NCBI RefSeq assembly: GCF_035222485.1
Contig: NC_085920.1
Coordinates: forward strand, 1,116,001-1,180,000
DNA: 64,000 bases
Source: Podospora pseudoanserina
Taxonomy: Eukaryota; Ascomycota; Sordariomycetes; Sordariales; Podosporaceae
Direction of reading: 5' to 3'
Made by a program: the position numbers and the translations under genes. The first letter of the stretch is position 1. Each line of letters starts with the position of its first letter. Below, in pieces: positions 33,460 to 45,611 of this stretch. Below the pieces are notes generated by a model that saw only the letters and a list, made by a program, of their open reading frames with translations, was not told where the DNA came from and searched no databases.

Positions 33460-36400
33460 TCAAGCAGCCTTCGCAAACCACCTCCTCCAAAACGGCACCC
33501 TCACCTTCCCATCCTCCTCCACAAAATTATCCCTCACCACACTCAAAAACACCCTCTCCAACGTCGGCGCGCCCACAGTGTAATCCTCCAGCCCCAACCT
33601 TTCCTTGCTCTCCTCAATCAGCTCAATCAACCTCCCCACCCCCCCCTTCACAACCTGCTGCTCCGTCTTGCTGCTCACAGCAGAGATACTATCCCGCTCC
33701 TCGTCCTTGCCAGTAACTGTCGCCGCCCTGGAAGGCGCTGCCGAAACAAACAAACTCGGCACTACAAACCTCACCTGCCCGCCCAAGCTCCGACCTTCAA
33801 ACACCGTCCCCTCTCCAAACTGCCCCCTCACCCATTGCTCCACCATTTCGACTTCTTTCTCGGTAGGAGTAGGTGCTGACTTGAGGACCAGCTGGACACA
33901 AACACTGTCACTATATTCCCGTCTCAGCTCCTCCGTCGTTCCCAACGCGAGTAATTTTCCCCCAGCCAAAATCGCCGCCCTCGTAGCCAACGCGTCAGCC
34001 TCTTCCATACTGTGCGTGGTCAACAGCAGCGACCTTCCAGGTGCAGAAGCGATATGGCTAAGCACCTTCCACATCTTCCTCTTGGCGGCTGCGTCCATAG
34101 AGCTGCTCGGCTCGTCGAGCACCAAAACGGCAGGGTTGCCCATCAGAGCGATAGCCAACGACAGCTTCCTCTTGTTTCCACCGGAGAGCTTGGTGGCAAG
34201 CTTATCCGCATGGGGGGCCAAGCCAACTTGGTTCATCACCTCTGTGACGTTGAGTTCGGTTTCGCTGGGGGGGATGCCCTTAATTTTGGCGTAGAAGCGG
34301 AGGTGTTGGCGGGCGGTGAGGAGGTCCAAGGCGTCGAACTGGGGACAAACCCCGATGGCGGAGTTGATGGTTGATTTGGCCGAGGAAGAGGAGGAGATGT
34401 CCTCGCCTCGGAGGAAGACTTGGCCGCTGTCGGGGGCGAGTTCGCCGCGGATGAGGTTGACGACTGTGGTTTTGCCTGCTCCGTTGGGACCGAGGAGGGC
34501 GATGATCTCGCCCTGGGAGAGGGAGAAAGTTACATCGGAGACGGCGGTGTTGGTGCCGAATGATTTGCTGATGTGGGAGATGGAAAGGAGCTCATTTTCG
34601 GCAGGGGTGGAGTTGAGGCTGGGCTGCAGCTTTTCTTCTTGGTGGGAGGGGAGTGTTGCAGCGGTGTTGTCGGTCACGGGTGAAGTCTTCTCTTTCCGTG
34701 AGGGCATCAAAGAAAGAGAGAGGTCTTTGTCGAGAACGCAGAGAATGAAGGCAAAGGCAATCACCTGAAGAACGAGGTAGCAGATGGGAAAGCCGTACCC
34801 CCACCACGATCCAGCAGGTGCTTGAAAGTCCGAATCACCGCGGCAGCCGAGCTGGTACAAATTCCATCCGACGGCCATGGCGCGAAACAAACTGCCCGCT
34901 GGGAAGAAGATGCCCAGAACATGGGAGATAATGTCGGCATTTCGCTGTACAACAAGCGGATCGCTCAAGACAGAGGGTAGCTAGAGAAAGAACCGTCAGT
35001 TTTGACCTTCAAGTCCGGTTAGTAGACGAGATGAACTCACAGTATACGCCAACGCCAGCCCAAAATACGCCAGCAAGTTGAATCCCAGTGCCCACAGAAA
35101 CGACGACAGCTGAGACTTGGCCCACGTCGACACAATGTAGCTGACGAAGATGCTCGTGATGCCATGCAAGAGACATATAATGAACATGTACTCCGGCCCA
35201 AACCACACCGGAAACTGCATCGAAATGGTTACAGTGTACGCAATCGACACCACCAAAACAAAGCACAGATCAAACAAAAAGTACGCCGTCCACATCGGCA
35301 GCGGCCGCACCCCGTTCGAAATCTGTAGCGCCCTGACCTTGCTCGACCTCTCAAAGGCCGGGTACAGCGCGAAGAAGCACGGGTACACCGTGAAGATGAA
35401 CGCGGCGTAGAGAATGTACGTCCAACTCCCATCACCATAGCCCCCGCCATAAAACGGCTCCGCCGATGTCGAGACTCGAATCTTGACCCCGCTCCTTACC
35501 GAAGAATACAAGTTCAAAAGCGCCATTATATTAGGGGGGTGTTGTGCATTCTCGATTGCCCACGCCAGCGTCGGGCTGGGCTCACCGTCTCCACCCATCC
35601 ACAACGCTTTTGTGTTCCAATGACCAGAAAAGCCTCTGGCATGTACCAGGTGGATGTAGGCCGAAAAGTCTTCCCAGTGCGTCATCTGTTGCCAGTCGTC
35701 GCCAAATTGATCAATAGAATAGGGCTCACTCCATACGGGATACTGGCCGCTGATGTTAGGAGCGGGGGGGTTGCCGATGGGAAAGTCCCTGAGGACAGTA
35801 TAAAAGGTGTCTGTGAACGAACTCGGGCCCATGGCCGAGCTCAGGCCAGTGGAGCTTGTCATGTAAACAGGGGAAACATAAGGATCGAACTGTTGCGAGG
35901 GCTGGAGTTCGGCGTATAGATTCTTGCAGCCCGGCCGGGTGAAGTCCTGGGCGATGAACCCGTTGATCGGGGGCATGCAGGCTATCGGAAGAGCAAGAAC
36001 GAGGAAAGCCCCGACCCAATATCGGGGTATGATGAGAAGGCGTTTGAGGAGAAGCGCGCGGACTTGTTGAAAGAAAGTTGGGCGCTGGCCGAAGCTGAGT
36101 TGTTGATATTGTTGTGCCGGTGTGAATGATGCTGTCTTCTCGATGTCGACCGCTGTTCTTGAATCCTTCTTGCCGTCCTCTTCAACCGCAGCGATATCGT
36201 CTTGGGCAACCCGGAGAAACACATCCTCTACTGTCGGTCCGGCAACCTGGATGTCGGTCTGTCCTGCTGCTTCCAGTCTGGCGATCAACTGAGCGGCGGA
36301 CTTGGAGTCGGGTGTCTTGTAGAGAATCCGGTCTTGATGGACACCTCTTGGCGCATCGAGGTCCAGCTTGTCCGCCATCGTGCTTCCACCCATGGGAATG

Positions 36401-38623
36401 CTCACCCGATACCCCCCGCCGAGCTGATTCTTGAGAGCGGTTCCGGTGCCTCGACATTTGATCTGACCCTTGGACAGGATGATGATATGATCAGCGAGAA
36501 CCTCGCCTTCGTCCAGGAAATGAGTTGTGAAGACCATCGATCTCTTGGAACGCTCAGCTAGAATGATGTTCCAGATAGTCCGTCGAGAAACAGGGTCTAA
36601 ACCGGTTGTGACCTCATCCATCATACAGACAGTCGTATCACCAACGAACATGCAGGCGAGCTGAAGCTTTCTTTTCTGACCGCCGCTCAGCGTGCCAGCC
36701 CGGCAGTGTGTCTTCTTGGTCAGGTCGCAGGCAGCGATGAGGTCATGAAGCGCTCGTTTGTCTTCGAGTCCGCCTTTAAGCTCGCGCCAAAATTGGACAT
36801 GCTCAAAGACTGTGAGGCGGTTGAACAAGACATTTCTCTGCGGGCAAACGCCGAGTCGAGGGTGACGAGCATTAATAGTGATTGATCCTGCCGTTGGTGC
36901 TCCAGCCCCCGATAGCAAGTCTAGAGTCGTAGACTTGCCTGCCCCATTGACACCAAGGAGGCATAGAATTTGATTCTTTGGCGCGATTAAGTCAACTCCA
37001 TCGAGAGCTTTGAAGGTTTTGCCTCTCTGACCGCAGCCAAACAGTCTCCTGATCCACGAGCCAGAGTAGACTTTGGTGAGACCAGTTGCTCGAATAGCAA
37101 CAGTTGGGTCATCAGCCGTCTCAGACAGAGTCCGATTTTTGAAGTTGGTACCGTGCATGATCCGCTCGGTGATGATGGCCAGGATGGGATAGACCATGAT
37201 TTGGATCACCAAGAAAACCCAGAATGTCCAAAGGGCGACCTGATAGTTCCCACCCGGAATTGGTTGGCCATTCCATTCTTGAGGTATTGTCAGGATGGCT
37301 TGCGACATGTTCACAGGCTGAGCGGTATAAGCAAACTTGGCCATCTGTCAAAACAATGTCAGTAACTTGTCAGATCGTCTGGAGCAATATAGCCGTCAGT
37401 CTCACATGTGACAGGGAAAAGATGTAGTTCATCTGAGGGAACAACAGCGACAGAGGAAGCACCTGTGGCGTTTCGGCGACCCGATTCAACATGATGGCGG
37501 CACCGCCTCCGAGGCAACAGAAACAAATGATGACGAATATGCTAGAGATGATGCGCTTCGTGAAAAAAGAGGCACCAAAAATGGCTGCGTTGAGGAAGGC
37601 CAGACCATTGAAAAGCTGCCAGAAGATGGGAACTGCTGCGTTGGTTTCGGGAAAGAGTAGATTTTGATAAACTGGATAGGGTCGGTCGAGTTAGTCCCTA
37701 CTTCTCTCGCAGTCTCTCACGCAGTTGTTTGAACAGGACTTACGACACCCAGAGATAAGCCATGTCGGAAACTGCACCACACTCAGTGCAAGTATGGTAC
37801 CGGTGACACGGCCAGCCGGACCTCCTCCCATGGCATCGATCAACTCTGCCGTGCCACTCGCCCTATCGCCCGACACGAAGCTCACAGTATGGTAAACAGG
37901 GACAAGTGTGCTGAGGAAGAAGACAATGGCGTAGGTCCCGATGACCAATCTGGAATACCAAGCGTCAAGGTTGTCGTTGAGGTACTGCTGGGACGTCCGG
38001 CTGTATGCCCACTCCCTCGGTCTCTCATTGCTATCGGTAATAGCATTGTCGACAGCAAGCTGGACAGGTAGATGGTATATTTGGATGGCACTATCATCAT
38101 CATACACGCTGCTGTCGAGAGTCATACCGTAGTGGCGTATGGGGTCGACGATGACTGTGTAGTCCCATGTTTGGTTGTTGGAAACGCCCACTGTCAGCGG
38201 TGAATCTTTGAAGACGATAGTTGCGTAGCAGTTGGACACTCCTCGAAAGTTGGGTGTGCAGTGGCCTCTGGCTTCATTAGCCGAGTTGAAGCGAATGGTC
38301 TTGTCGTGTGGTAGCGAGGCGGCGAGTCTGTCGATGACCGTGTCGACATCAGAGCCGAGAAAATCAGGTCTGACAAGAATCAATTGTTGTGAAGCGGGTA
38401 TGGCTTCGGCGAGGGCACGAATAGGACGAGCATGGCCGACCCCCAGGCGTTCCCTGCTTTTGGCAAAGTTTCGGATGTTGAGTACGAGGGCGAGAACGAC
38501 GATAGGAGCCACAATGGATTGAAGAAGAGTCGATATCCAGTGCCGTGTGACTAGGAGAACGAGGTTCTTCTTGGTGATGGCTTTCACCTGTCGGGAAAAG
38601 TCCCGAAGAGATGTTGCTGCCAT
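33460..38623 (-). CDS. Full-length ABCA-type ABC transporter
   Basis: Four exons: 38623-37744, 37671-37406, 37344-35041 and 34980-33460, with introns of 72, 61 and 60 nt, giving 1656 aa. Architecture is TMD1-NBD1-TMD2-NBD2 as in subfamily A. A first membrane helix (about 30-52) is followed by a large extracellular loop. NBD1 has Walker A GVNGAGKST (513-521), signature LSGGQ (601-605) and Walker B MMDE. NBD2 has GPNGAGKTT (about 1314), LSGGNKRKLS (about 1415) and LDE. Both sites look able to bind ATP. ABCA proteins move lipids in animals; the fungal substrate is unknown. The start is the ATG at 38623, because the codon two positions upstream is GTG. Confidence 0.92.
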
Positions 38624-40925
38624 TGTCACCGATCTACCTTATCACCGGCTCTCCCAGATGCCCGGCCCAAGGGTATTCTGGACATGCCATAAGCTTATGT
38701 ACTAATAACCTGGGGTCCTCGATGAACTGCCCAGCCCCTTAAACCTCGTATATCTTCAGTATGGCTATCAATGCCAACTGCCCATCTCACAAAGTGACGC
38801 GGCTCTGAACGGCCTTGTATGTTGTTGACAGGGGGTCACGCCCCCGGATCTTCTTTGCGGTACAGCATCACCAGGTTCCTGAGAGTATTGGTAGGGCTTG
38901 AATGGTTTAGATGCTGCATCTAGATGCAATACTGCTGATGGCCGCGCGTCCACCAACGATATGTCCCATTTGGGTTGTTCGTACTGCACCTCAAACGGTT
39001 GCCTGGCCTTTGACAGAACCAACAACCAATGCTGTAGAACAGTGCCAAGTGATCAACATCCTGGAAAGGGTAGGTAGCATGGGCGGATTTTGTGTTCGAG
39101 TTGACAACACAAGTTGAATGTTCAAGATCAGATCAGGGCAGAGCGCGCCTGAGGCAAGGTACCCGCGATATTGCAGATGCCCTGATACAACATGTGCCAG
39201 TCCGAGACTTCTCGAATAACCATCCAGTGTATCTAATGCTTTGAGATAGAAGAAGAGCCAAAGGACGAGGGAGAGCTTGTGGTAAGCGTCTGACAGGCGC
39301 TTGAGACAAGGTGACAATGGCAACATCAGCTGTGGAGAGCCAATGAAGTTTCGAACCAACAGGTTCCTTGGCACCGGACCGCAGCGTCCCGTCATTCCGT
39401 CATGTTGCGGCCGGAAGACCACCGGGAGGACTGCCGAAAGCACGGTCCATGAGCGGTTCGGATGTTATATCCGGCCGGGTGGGTCTCTCCGCGCTTCCCC
39501 GGCGAGCACACCATCACTAAAATGCGGGGGTGGAGATGGCGAAAAACAGCTTTGCCGCTACGTATGCTGTGACTTGTGGATGAGAGGTGGCCACGACTGG
39601 TAGAAGAAATGCCAAGATGCAGATGGTATATCGGACCTGAAAACAAGTCGTGCATGAGCAACCTGGAGTTAAGAAAGCGGTGTGTACTCTGTATGATTGG
39701 CCGGTGGCTGCCATTGACCGCTATCGACGAGCATAGTAATCCATATATTCGTGTTCGGATGTTTTGCTGTTGTTTGGTGAATGTCTTGTCCAACTTGAAT
39801 AAAATGAATTGCTGCATTGCCGTTGATAATCGATCAGGATGCTCTGAGATAGGTAGGTGACGGGAGTGGCAGCACACTTGGCAATATTCGTCCCATGGTT
39901 GAGTTTAACGCCGAAAAATTGATCAGTCCCCGAAACAATCAAGGAACCGCAGGTGCCGTTCTGGATCAACAGTGTTTCGCCCGGTGGCGAGCTGGACCTG
40001 GCGGCGGCTCGAGACGGACGCAGGCACGCAGGTGACGGACGCTGGTGATCCGTGCAAAAGCTGGGGCTGAGAGTGATGAGTGAGACCGCAAGAGCACAAA
40101 CCGTTGTTTCGAGTCGACACGGACAGAGGCAACTTCAGCAGTTGTGGCAGTAATGTCGACGGTTCCATGTTTGGTTCGAGTTCAGGTTGTCCCTGGAGAT
40201 GAATGCGTTACCTACCCCAAAACGAGAGCACCGAGGCAAGCAGCAAAAGTCAGCTGCGAAGGGTCACTAACAGAGCACCATATATTTCTTGGTCTGTCTA
40301 TGATTAGTCGTCCCGCCCTCGCGGGCTTTGTCCACTTCGAGTTCCCCAGCGACTGCCCCATTGGTGCATTCCGCGCATCCAGCAGCACCCCTGGCCGGGT
40401 AAAGACCCCGCCTTAATCCTTCGTTCCCTGCATTCCAGTGCGCATCTGCAGCGCGTGTGCAGTGAGTGGTCTTGATTGACTGAGTCTTGGGTCTCTCCTT
40501 CTCCCGTCGTCCTTCCTGCAACAGCTTCGTGAGACGCTGGTGACCGCTTCCAGCTTCTTTTCAACAACTACCAGGTCGCCGCTCTCAGAAGTAGTCGCTG
40601 CGATCGATACCTTGCCGAAATCCGAGCCGGAGCAAGCTTTCCCTGGCCCTCCACAGTCCACACTCACCAACACAGCCACGGCTGCAAGGGGGAACAGCAT
40701 TGCAAGCAATTCCATCATCCAAGCATCCAGGCATTGACATTTGCTTTCGGTTGCTGTTGCCGTTGCCATTGCACGCCCACTCCCAGCCGGTGGTTCGGTC
40801 GGATCGACTTTGCTGTCGCTGTGTCGCTCCATGAGTTTCCTGACCAAGTCATCATAAACGGTGTTTGATGAGGGCATCAGCAGACCACGACTAGAACAAC
40901 AGAATCCTCAGTCAAGCAATTCACC
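38624..40925. other. 2.3-kb divergent region between the ABC transporter and the basic Pro-rich gene
   Basis: No firm gene. One minus-strand open frame at 40413-40877 is listed separately as a weak candidate. The rest shows no coding signal or repeat. Confidence 0.45.
40413..40877 (-). CDS. Weak candidate: ORF with one membrane helix (possible relic)
   Basis: Open frame of 154 codons with a real ATG, 48 bases from the start of the divergent gene at 40926. A hydrophobic helix follows a Trp (WMMELLAMLFPLAAVAVLV), reminiscent of the first segment of fungal DUF3176 membrane proteins. A GTGAGT donor lies directly after that helix, but I found no downstream exon with the rest of such a protein. 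It may be an N-terminal fragment of a decayed gene or a chance frame in the leader of the divergent gene. Confidence 0.22.
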   Translation of the reverse strand: MPSSNTVYDDLVRKLMERHSDSKVDPTEPPAGSGRAMATATATESKCQCLDAWMMELLAMLFPLAAVAVLVSVDCGGPGKACSGSDFGKVSIAATTSESGDLVVVEKKLEAVTSVSRSCCRKDDGRRRDPRLSQSRPLTAHALQMRTGMQGTKD

Positions 40926-41939
40926 ATGGAACCAGTTCCTGAGACAGAGCGAATGGAGGAGTTTCGGCCCACGTCTCTCCCCTCATCAAGAGCGTCGTCT
41001 TCTGCTTCGGCGACTCCATCTACGTTGACGCCAGTCGGCCCTCCGGAATTCGACTACCTGCGAAAGCCTCCCACGATCCGCCGATCGACCGATCCCTCAC
41101 CTTCGTCCTCACCAATCTCTCCAACATGGACACCTGGGTCTTTGCTCACATACCGTCCTCGTGCATCCTCGCCGCTGTCTAGCAACCACGTGCGATCCAG
41201 GTCGGCCGCAAGCCTGGCCCCGCCGCCCATGGTGCGCACACAGTCGATGCCAGGAATCAATGGCGGTGGTCACTTTTCATTGTCGCCTCAGTTTCGTCCT
41301 TCGAGCCCTGCAGGATCTCCCAGCCGCATTAGGATCCCCCGAAAGCCGGTTGACGAAGCCTTTCCCACATCGCCAACCCGGATTTCGGTTCACGACCCTG
41401 AGCGGAAGCTTGCGGAGAGGAACAGTTCGCCCAACCTGGCTCTGAGCTTAACATCTTCAGCCACTATTCCCAAGTTACGGCGGCCGGCCTCTCCCCTTCG
41501 CCATATGGCTGTTCCCGGCGCGGGCTCGTTTCCGGTCAATGGCCCTCTTACTCCATCTGCAGTTGCCACATCGCCGTCTTACCGCGCGTATGATGCGTTT
41601 TCTAGCACCTCCACCTTTTCGACATATCCATCATCATCTGTCCCGTCTACCCCAACTTCACTTCGATCCAGAAGCCCTAGTATTTCCAGTCTTGAAACCA
41701 TCCCAGACTCACCAGATGCAGAGGAGGCAGCTTTGGAGGCTGAGAGGATAGCGCAGCTCAAGGCAGCAGCGGAGGCAGCTGAAGGCGGCGAGGAAGAGAA
41801 GGGAAGGAGCAGTTTTGACGGCTCATCTCGTGGTAGGACCCTGAGTGGTTTCAGCTCCCGGGACAAGCGGAAGCGGTGGAGTGTATGTGGTGCCGAGAGA
41901 CGACAGGACTTGGATTTGGAGACGATTTGGGAGGATTGA
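40926..41939 (+). CDS. Serine/proline-rich basic protein (conserved fungal, unknown function)
   Basis: Single exon, 337 aa. Most of the chain is disordered, rich in Ser, Pro, Thr and Arg with many SP/TP and RxxS sites, suggesting heavy phosphorylation. A Glu/Ala-rich helix lies near 270-300. The conserved part is the C-terminus, KRWSVCGAERRQDLDLETI followed by WED, which I recognise from a family often called basic proline-rich protein in filamentous ascomycetes. No domain, signal peptide or membrane helix. ATG at 40926 has a good context (ACCATGG). Function unknown. Confidence 0.8.
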   Translation: MEPVPETERMEEFRPTSLPSSRASSSASATPSTLTPVGPPEFDYLRKPPTIRRSTDPSPSSSPISPTWTPGSLLTYRPRASSPLSSNHVRSRSAASLAPPPMVRTQSMPGINGGGHFSLSPQFRPSSPAGSPSRIRIPRKPVDEAFPTSPTRISVHDPERKLAERNSSPNLALSLTSSATIPKLRRPASPLRHMAVPGAGSFPVNGPLTPSAVATSPSYRAYDAFSSTSTFSTYPSSSVPSTPTSLRSRSPSISSLETIPDSPDAEEAALEAERIAQLKAAAEAAEGGEEEKGRSSFDGSSRGRTLSGFSSRDKRKRWSVCGAERRQDLDLETIWED

Positions 41940-42080
41940 AACCCCCAGAGCATTGAAACAAGAGCTGGGGAGACAACTGGAATGGTTGTATTGCATCATC
42001 TTTGACATCATCATCATCATCATCATCATAAGGGCGGCGCTTACCAGTCTGTTTTTCAACCGGACGACTGTTGATAATTC

Positions 42081-42117
<37 letters not shown>

Positions 42118-42572
42118 TCGTCTTTCTTTTGTTCTGGCAAAGGGTCAACATTGTCGGCGTTCTGTAACTCATTGATCTGATACCCTTCTGCATCAAGCAC
42201 CGTGGAAGATTTGCCGCGTGAAAGTAGCTAGGCAATTTCGGGCGAGAAAGGGATTCGTCTATTGTTATTTGCATTCTCTGAACGAGCATCAATTGAGAAG
42301 CGGCCATTACAGTGCAGATGGTTTTGTCAAGGGGCTCATTCTAGGGTTGCATGGCAGTATGTCTCGTCTGGCTGCGTGGGATATTCATCCCTATATAGCG
42401 GCAATGTATATCTTATCTGTTCCGCATTACACTTGAATTGTGCCCTCGATTCCAAGCTCTCCCTGGTGATCATCCCCTTTCTTGACACGAACTGTATAAT
42501 ACGATGCATTTGCCATGCCGAGAAGATTACTGAAGCAGATCATCAGAGGCGCTTCTCTAACTACGACACATC
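41940..42572. other. Intergenic region with poly-T and ATC repeats
   Basis: 3' region of the preceding gene, a short (ATC)n at about 42006-42029, a poly-T run, then the promoter of the secreted Thr-rich protein. No gene seen. Confidence 0.5.
42083..42114. repeat. Poly-T run of 32
   Basis: Uninterrupted T run about 145 bases after the stop of the preceding gene. No flanking duplication seen. Confidence 0.9.
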
Positions 42573-43716
42573 ATGCAACTCCCACTTCTTTTCGGCGCCT
42601 TGATTGTCCTAATCAGGACCGTGGACGCTGCACCACACTTGGTGAGATGTATTGTGCCCGGGACATGAGAGTGAAATCTAACTTTTGCAACAGGGGAGGA
42701 ATCATGCTCGATCTCACCAGCTACTTCAAGAGTTGCACCAGGCTTTGACAACATCTTCCACCACAACCACAGCAGAGCCTTCCACCCTCACGGTGATATT
42801 GAGCTACATGACGTCTGCTGAGGTAGCTGGCGGTGTGACGGTGACGCTCCCCGGTGCCGCGGCCGCTCTGGCGGTATCAGCAGGAGTAGTGATCCTGAAT
42901 CCACTGAACCCTCTCCTCGGTATCACGAGACCAACCAGTGTGACATCAGAGCCAGTGGCTACAACCAGTTCAACTATTGTTGAGCTATTTATTTTCCGGT
43001 CTGCCACTTCAACAACCACCATCACGTCTCGTAGCTCAACCCCCAGCAGCTGCCTCTCCGCCACCACGAGTTTGATCACCCTGACAGAGACAGTCGACAT
43101 CACCGTCTCCACCACCGCCCTGGCTGTCACCGTCACCGTCACCCCCCCCTCTTCCTCCTCCTCCTCAACCACCACCTCAACAACAACCTCCACATCAACC
43201 AGTACCATCCCCCTCCGCCGCGTGACTTCTGCCCCTTCCTCTTTCACAACCTCCACCACAACGACTTCCCCAACAACAAAAACAACAACAATAACAACAA
43301 CAACAACAACAAGATCAACCGCCTCCATCACCACAACAAGATCACCGGTCCCCTTGACAACACGACCAACCACCACCACTACCACATCAACCCGCACACC
43401 AACAACCACCAGCACCAGGCCCGCAACCACCAGTGAACAAAGCACCTTTTTTGTGTCCTTGTTTTACAACCCCCCAGCCAGACCGGCAGTTACTAACTCT
43501 ATGTCTACGTCAACAACGCTGGAAATCGTCAAGACGACGACCACGCCGGCGGCGGAGGCCTTGGAGTTTGTGACTGCTACGCCTGTCCCTACGCCCACCA
43601 TTGAGGTCGAGGATCCCGATTGCACAGAGTCTGCTGGGTTTGCAAAGGGGTTCGGAAAGGGAAGGGGTGGGCGGGCTTGGGGACGGAAGGTGGATTGGGG
43701 GGTGGATGAGGAGTGA
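42573..43716 (+). CDS. Secreted Thr/Ser-rich cell-surface protein
   Basis: Two exons, 42573-42641 and 42694-43716, with a 52-nt phase-0 intron (GTGAGA...CAG), giving 363 aa. Exon 1 encodes a clear signal peptide (MQLPLLFGALIVLIRTVDA, cleavage likely after residue 19). The mature chain is dominated by Thr and Ser with Thr-only stretches (about 160-270), a mucin-like pattern suited to dense O-mannosylation. A more conserved part near the end has Glu/Asp-Cys residues and a Gly/Arg-rich tail. No GPI signal or transmembrane helix ends the chain, so it is probably secreted or wall-associated. The intron placement is supported by the signal peptide it creates. Confidence 0.75.
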
Positions 43717-43899
43717 TTGTGTAAAAGATGGGATGGGACTCGGGGGCTAATATGTATGGATGTTGGCGGGAGGGTAATATTATAATACCTAATGTCACAG
43801 AGATGAGCAGACGTGCATGAAGAGATTCGAAGTGATTTTCATTGCTTAAAGAAAGGGTATGTAAACTACCTCCCTCACCACAAAATAATTGAGACAATA

Positions 43900-44060
43900 C
43901 AGTAGGTTTACATGCCTTAAAAGGATAGTCCATATGTGTTCAAAGATGGTTTACAATAGGCCTTAACAAATAGTTCACAACACTTCAAAAATAGTGCACA
44001 GGCCTTACAAGATCGTTTAAAGGCCTATTAACTGACTTTTGATATATAGTTTATAGTATA
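43900..44060. repeat. Degenerate short tandem repeats with AGGCCTTA-like cores
   Basis: Units of about 20-27 bp share AGGCCT(TA) and GTTTACA/GTTCACA/GTGCACA words in an AT-rich patch. At least four imperfect units are visible. They are too diverged to set a consensus by eye. Confidence 0.45.
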
Positions 44061-44338
44061 GTATAGGTTAACTTACTTTAGTGTCTCAATTGTTTTGTGG
44101 GCAGGGTGACTACCTACAGACGATTACCTCGTTAAATATCCGGTCCTTGTTGCTACCTCAAAACAAAGAGCTCGATGGCTATCACCCCCAACATTGCCCT
44201 TGGAGCCGTCAGTGACGAACCACCAGTAATAAAAAAAAGCACATTCCGGGTATCCAGTGTACTGTGTGCCCAAATCGGTGAAGCTTCTACACACCTAACA
44301 CCCACCAAGCATCAACCAACCCCCCCCCTCCCCCTCAG

Positions 44339-44381
44339 AAAAAAATAAAAAAAAATAAAAAAAATAAAAAATAAAAAATTC
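44339..44381. repeat. A-rich tract with periodic T
   Basis: Runs of five to nine A separated by single T, in the convergent intergenic region. Confidence 0.8.
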
Positions 44382-44452
44382 CAAAAAAATTCAACATTCC
44401 CCAACACCATATTAGATCATCCGCGCTCCTTCGCACTATCGACTTCATCCTC

Positions 44453-44512
44453 CCCTTCTGTTGCATACCTCACCCCCCCTCTGTTGCATACCTCACCCCC
44501 CCCTCTGTTACT
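44453..44512. repeat. 24-bp tandem repeat, about 2.5 copies
   Basis: CTCTGTTGCATACCTCACCC, then a C run, is repeated twice with a third partial copy entering the last codons of the zinc-ribbon gene. Confidence 0.75.
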
Positions 44513-44952
44513 TATACTGCATCTGCCCATTAGGCGGCGGTGGCCCATGTCCCCATCCTTGATTCCCCTGCCCGGGAGGCGGAGGCTGCATCGGTATCCC
44601 CTGCCCCCCTCCCCCGCGCATGTGCTGAACATCCTGCCGGTGCGAAAGCGGCTGCGAATAGTTGCACACTCGGCAGCTGACATCTTCGTAGCCCTTCATG
44701 GAAAGAGGGATGACGGGCTACATCATTTTGCGCATACATGTCAGTAACTAACCAACCTTCATGGATCGACGATTGAGCAGGGAACGGGGATATGATTCAA
44801 AAACATACCACAAAGCAAAAGGTAAACCAGGGATGCGACTTGATGACAGAGGCCGAGTAGTTGCCGCAGTTGTGGCAGCGGCAGACGATTCCTTCGTACC
44901 CTTCGACTTCCTTGCGGAACGTGTGTTCGCCACACGTGAATATCAAACACAT
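44508..44952 (-). CDS. Small zinc-ribbon protein
   Basis: Two exons, 44952-44809 and 44717-44508, with a 91-nt phase-0 intron (GTATGT...GTAG), giving 117 aa. The N-terminal part has paired Cys motifs: TCGEH, CRCHNC and, after the intron, CRVC. Between them lies the hydrophobic strand WFTFCFVPVIPLS, interrupted by the intron. This matches a eukaryotic zinc-ribbon family (zinc_ribbon_15-like) often mislabelled as rhodopsin family in fungi. The C-terminus is Gly/Pro/Gln-rich. The molecular role is unknown. It is divergent from rpp1 with a 660-bp shared promoter region. Confidence 0.8.
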
Positions 44953-45611
44953 GTTGACGGTTGCTGAGCTATACTATGTTGCGATGCGCCGTTGGTGTAT
45001 ATAGAGTAGTTGATGGTGGAGTATACGGAGTAGAGCTAGGTAGAGCTGTCGGTGTTGATGATGATGGAAGGTGGTTTGTCAGAGAAAGGATGAACCTGTT
45101 CGATTTAATCTCGGGAAGGTTGAAATGACGAAGACGCTCTGGGGGTTGCCGCTTTGCGTGTTCCAACGTGGCTGTGTTTCCGATTGCGCAGAGTCCAGAG
45201 CGAGGAAGACACGGGAAGCTCCCGCCAAGAAGCTTGGGGATCTCGGCACCCACGCCTGTGCTTTATGCACTGATTGGATGAAAGCTGAAGCTTGGCAGGT
45301 GGGAGCTCTCCACACCTGTCAACCCCACTAAAAAGTCCAAAACTTTGATGAAGCGCCAAAGCAGCTTGAGGATGGCATTTCATTGAATCTGCATCGAACT
45401 AACCATTGACATTCTTACCAACGACACTCGCGACGGTTGAACCATTGAGCTACGGGCGCGCTTTTATAACCTGAGACTACATTAGCAACCTTAGACCGCA
45501 ACGATACTTTTTTTTATCTTTTATTTAATCCGGCAGCATCAATTCGAACCTCGACGACACGCGACTCGACTACACCACCGCTGATCACATACTGTCTCGA
45601 GTCCCCCCACC
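44953..45611. other. Divergent promoter region between the zinc-ribbon gene and rpp1
   Basis: About 660 bases. A stretch at 45438-45465 (minus strand) resembles a tRNA 5' half. No gene seen. Confidence 0.45.

Larger units (their letters stand above)
43717..44507. other. AT-rich intergenic region between convergent genes
   Basis: Holds a set of degenerate short repeats (43900-44060), an A/T run (44339-44381) and a 24-bp tandem repeat reaching the stop of the zinc-ribbon gene. No gene seen. Confidence 0.5.

Noticed and set aside
42804-43445. Val-rich minus-strand open frame antisense to the Thr-rich gene
   Set aside because: It is the complement of ACC/ACA Thr repeats. The plus strand has a signal peptide and intron, the minus strand has neither.
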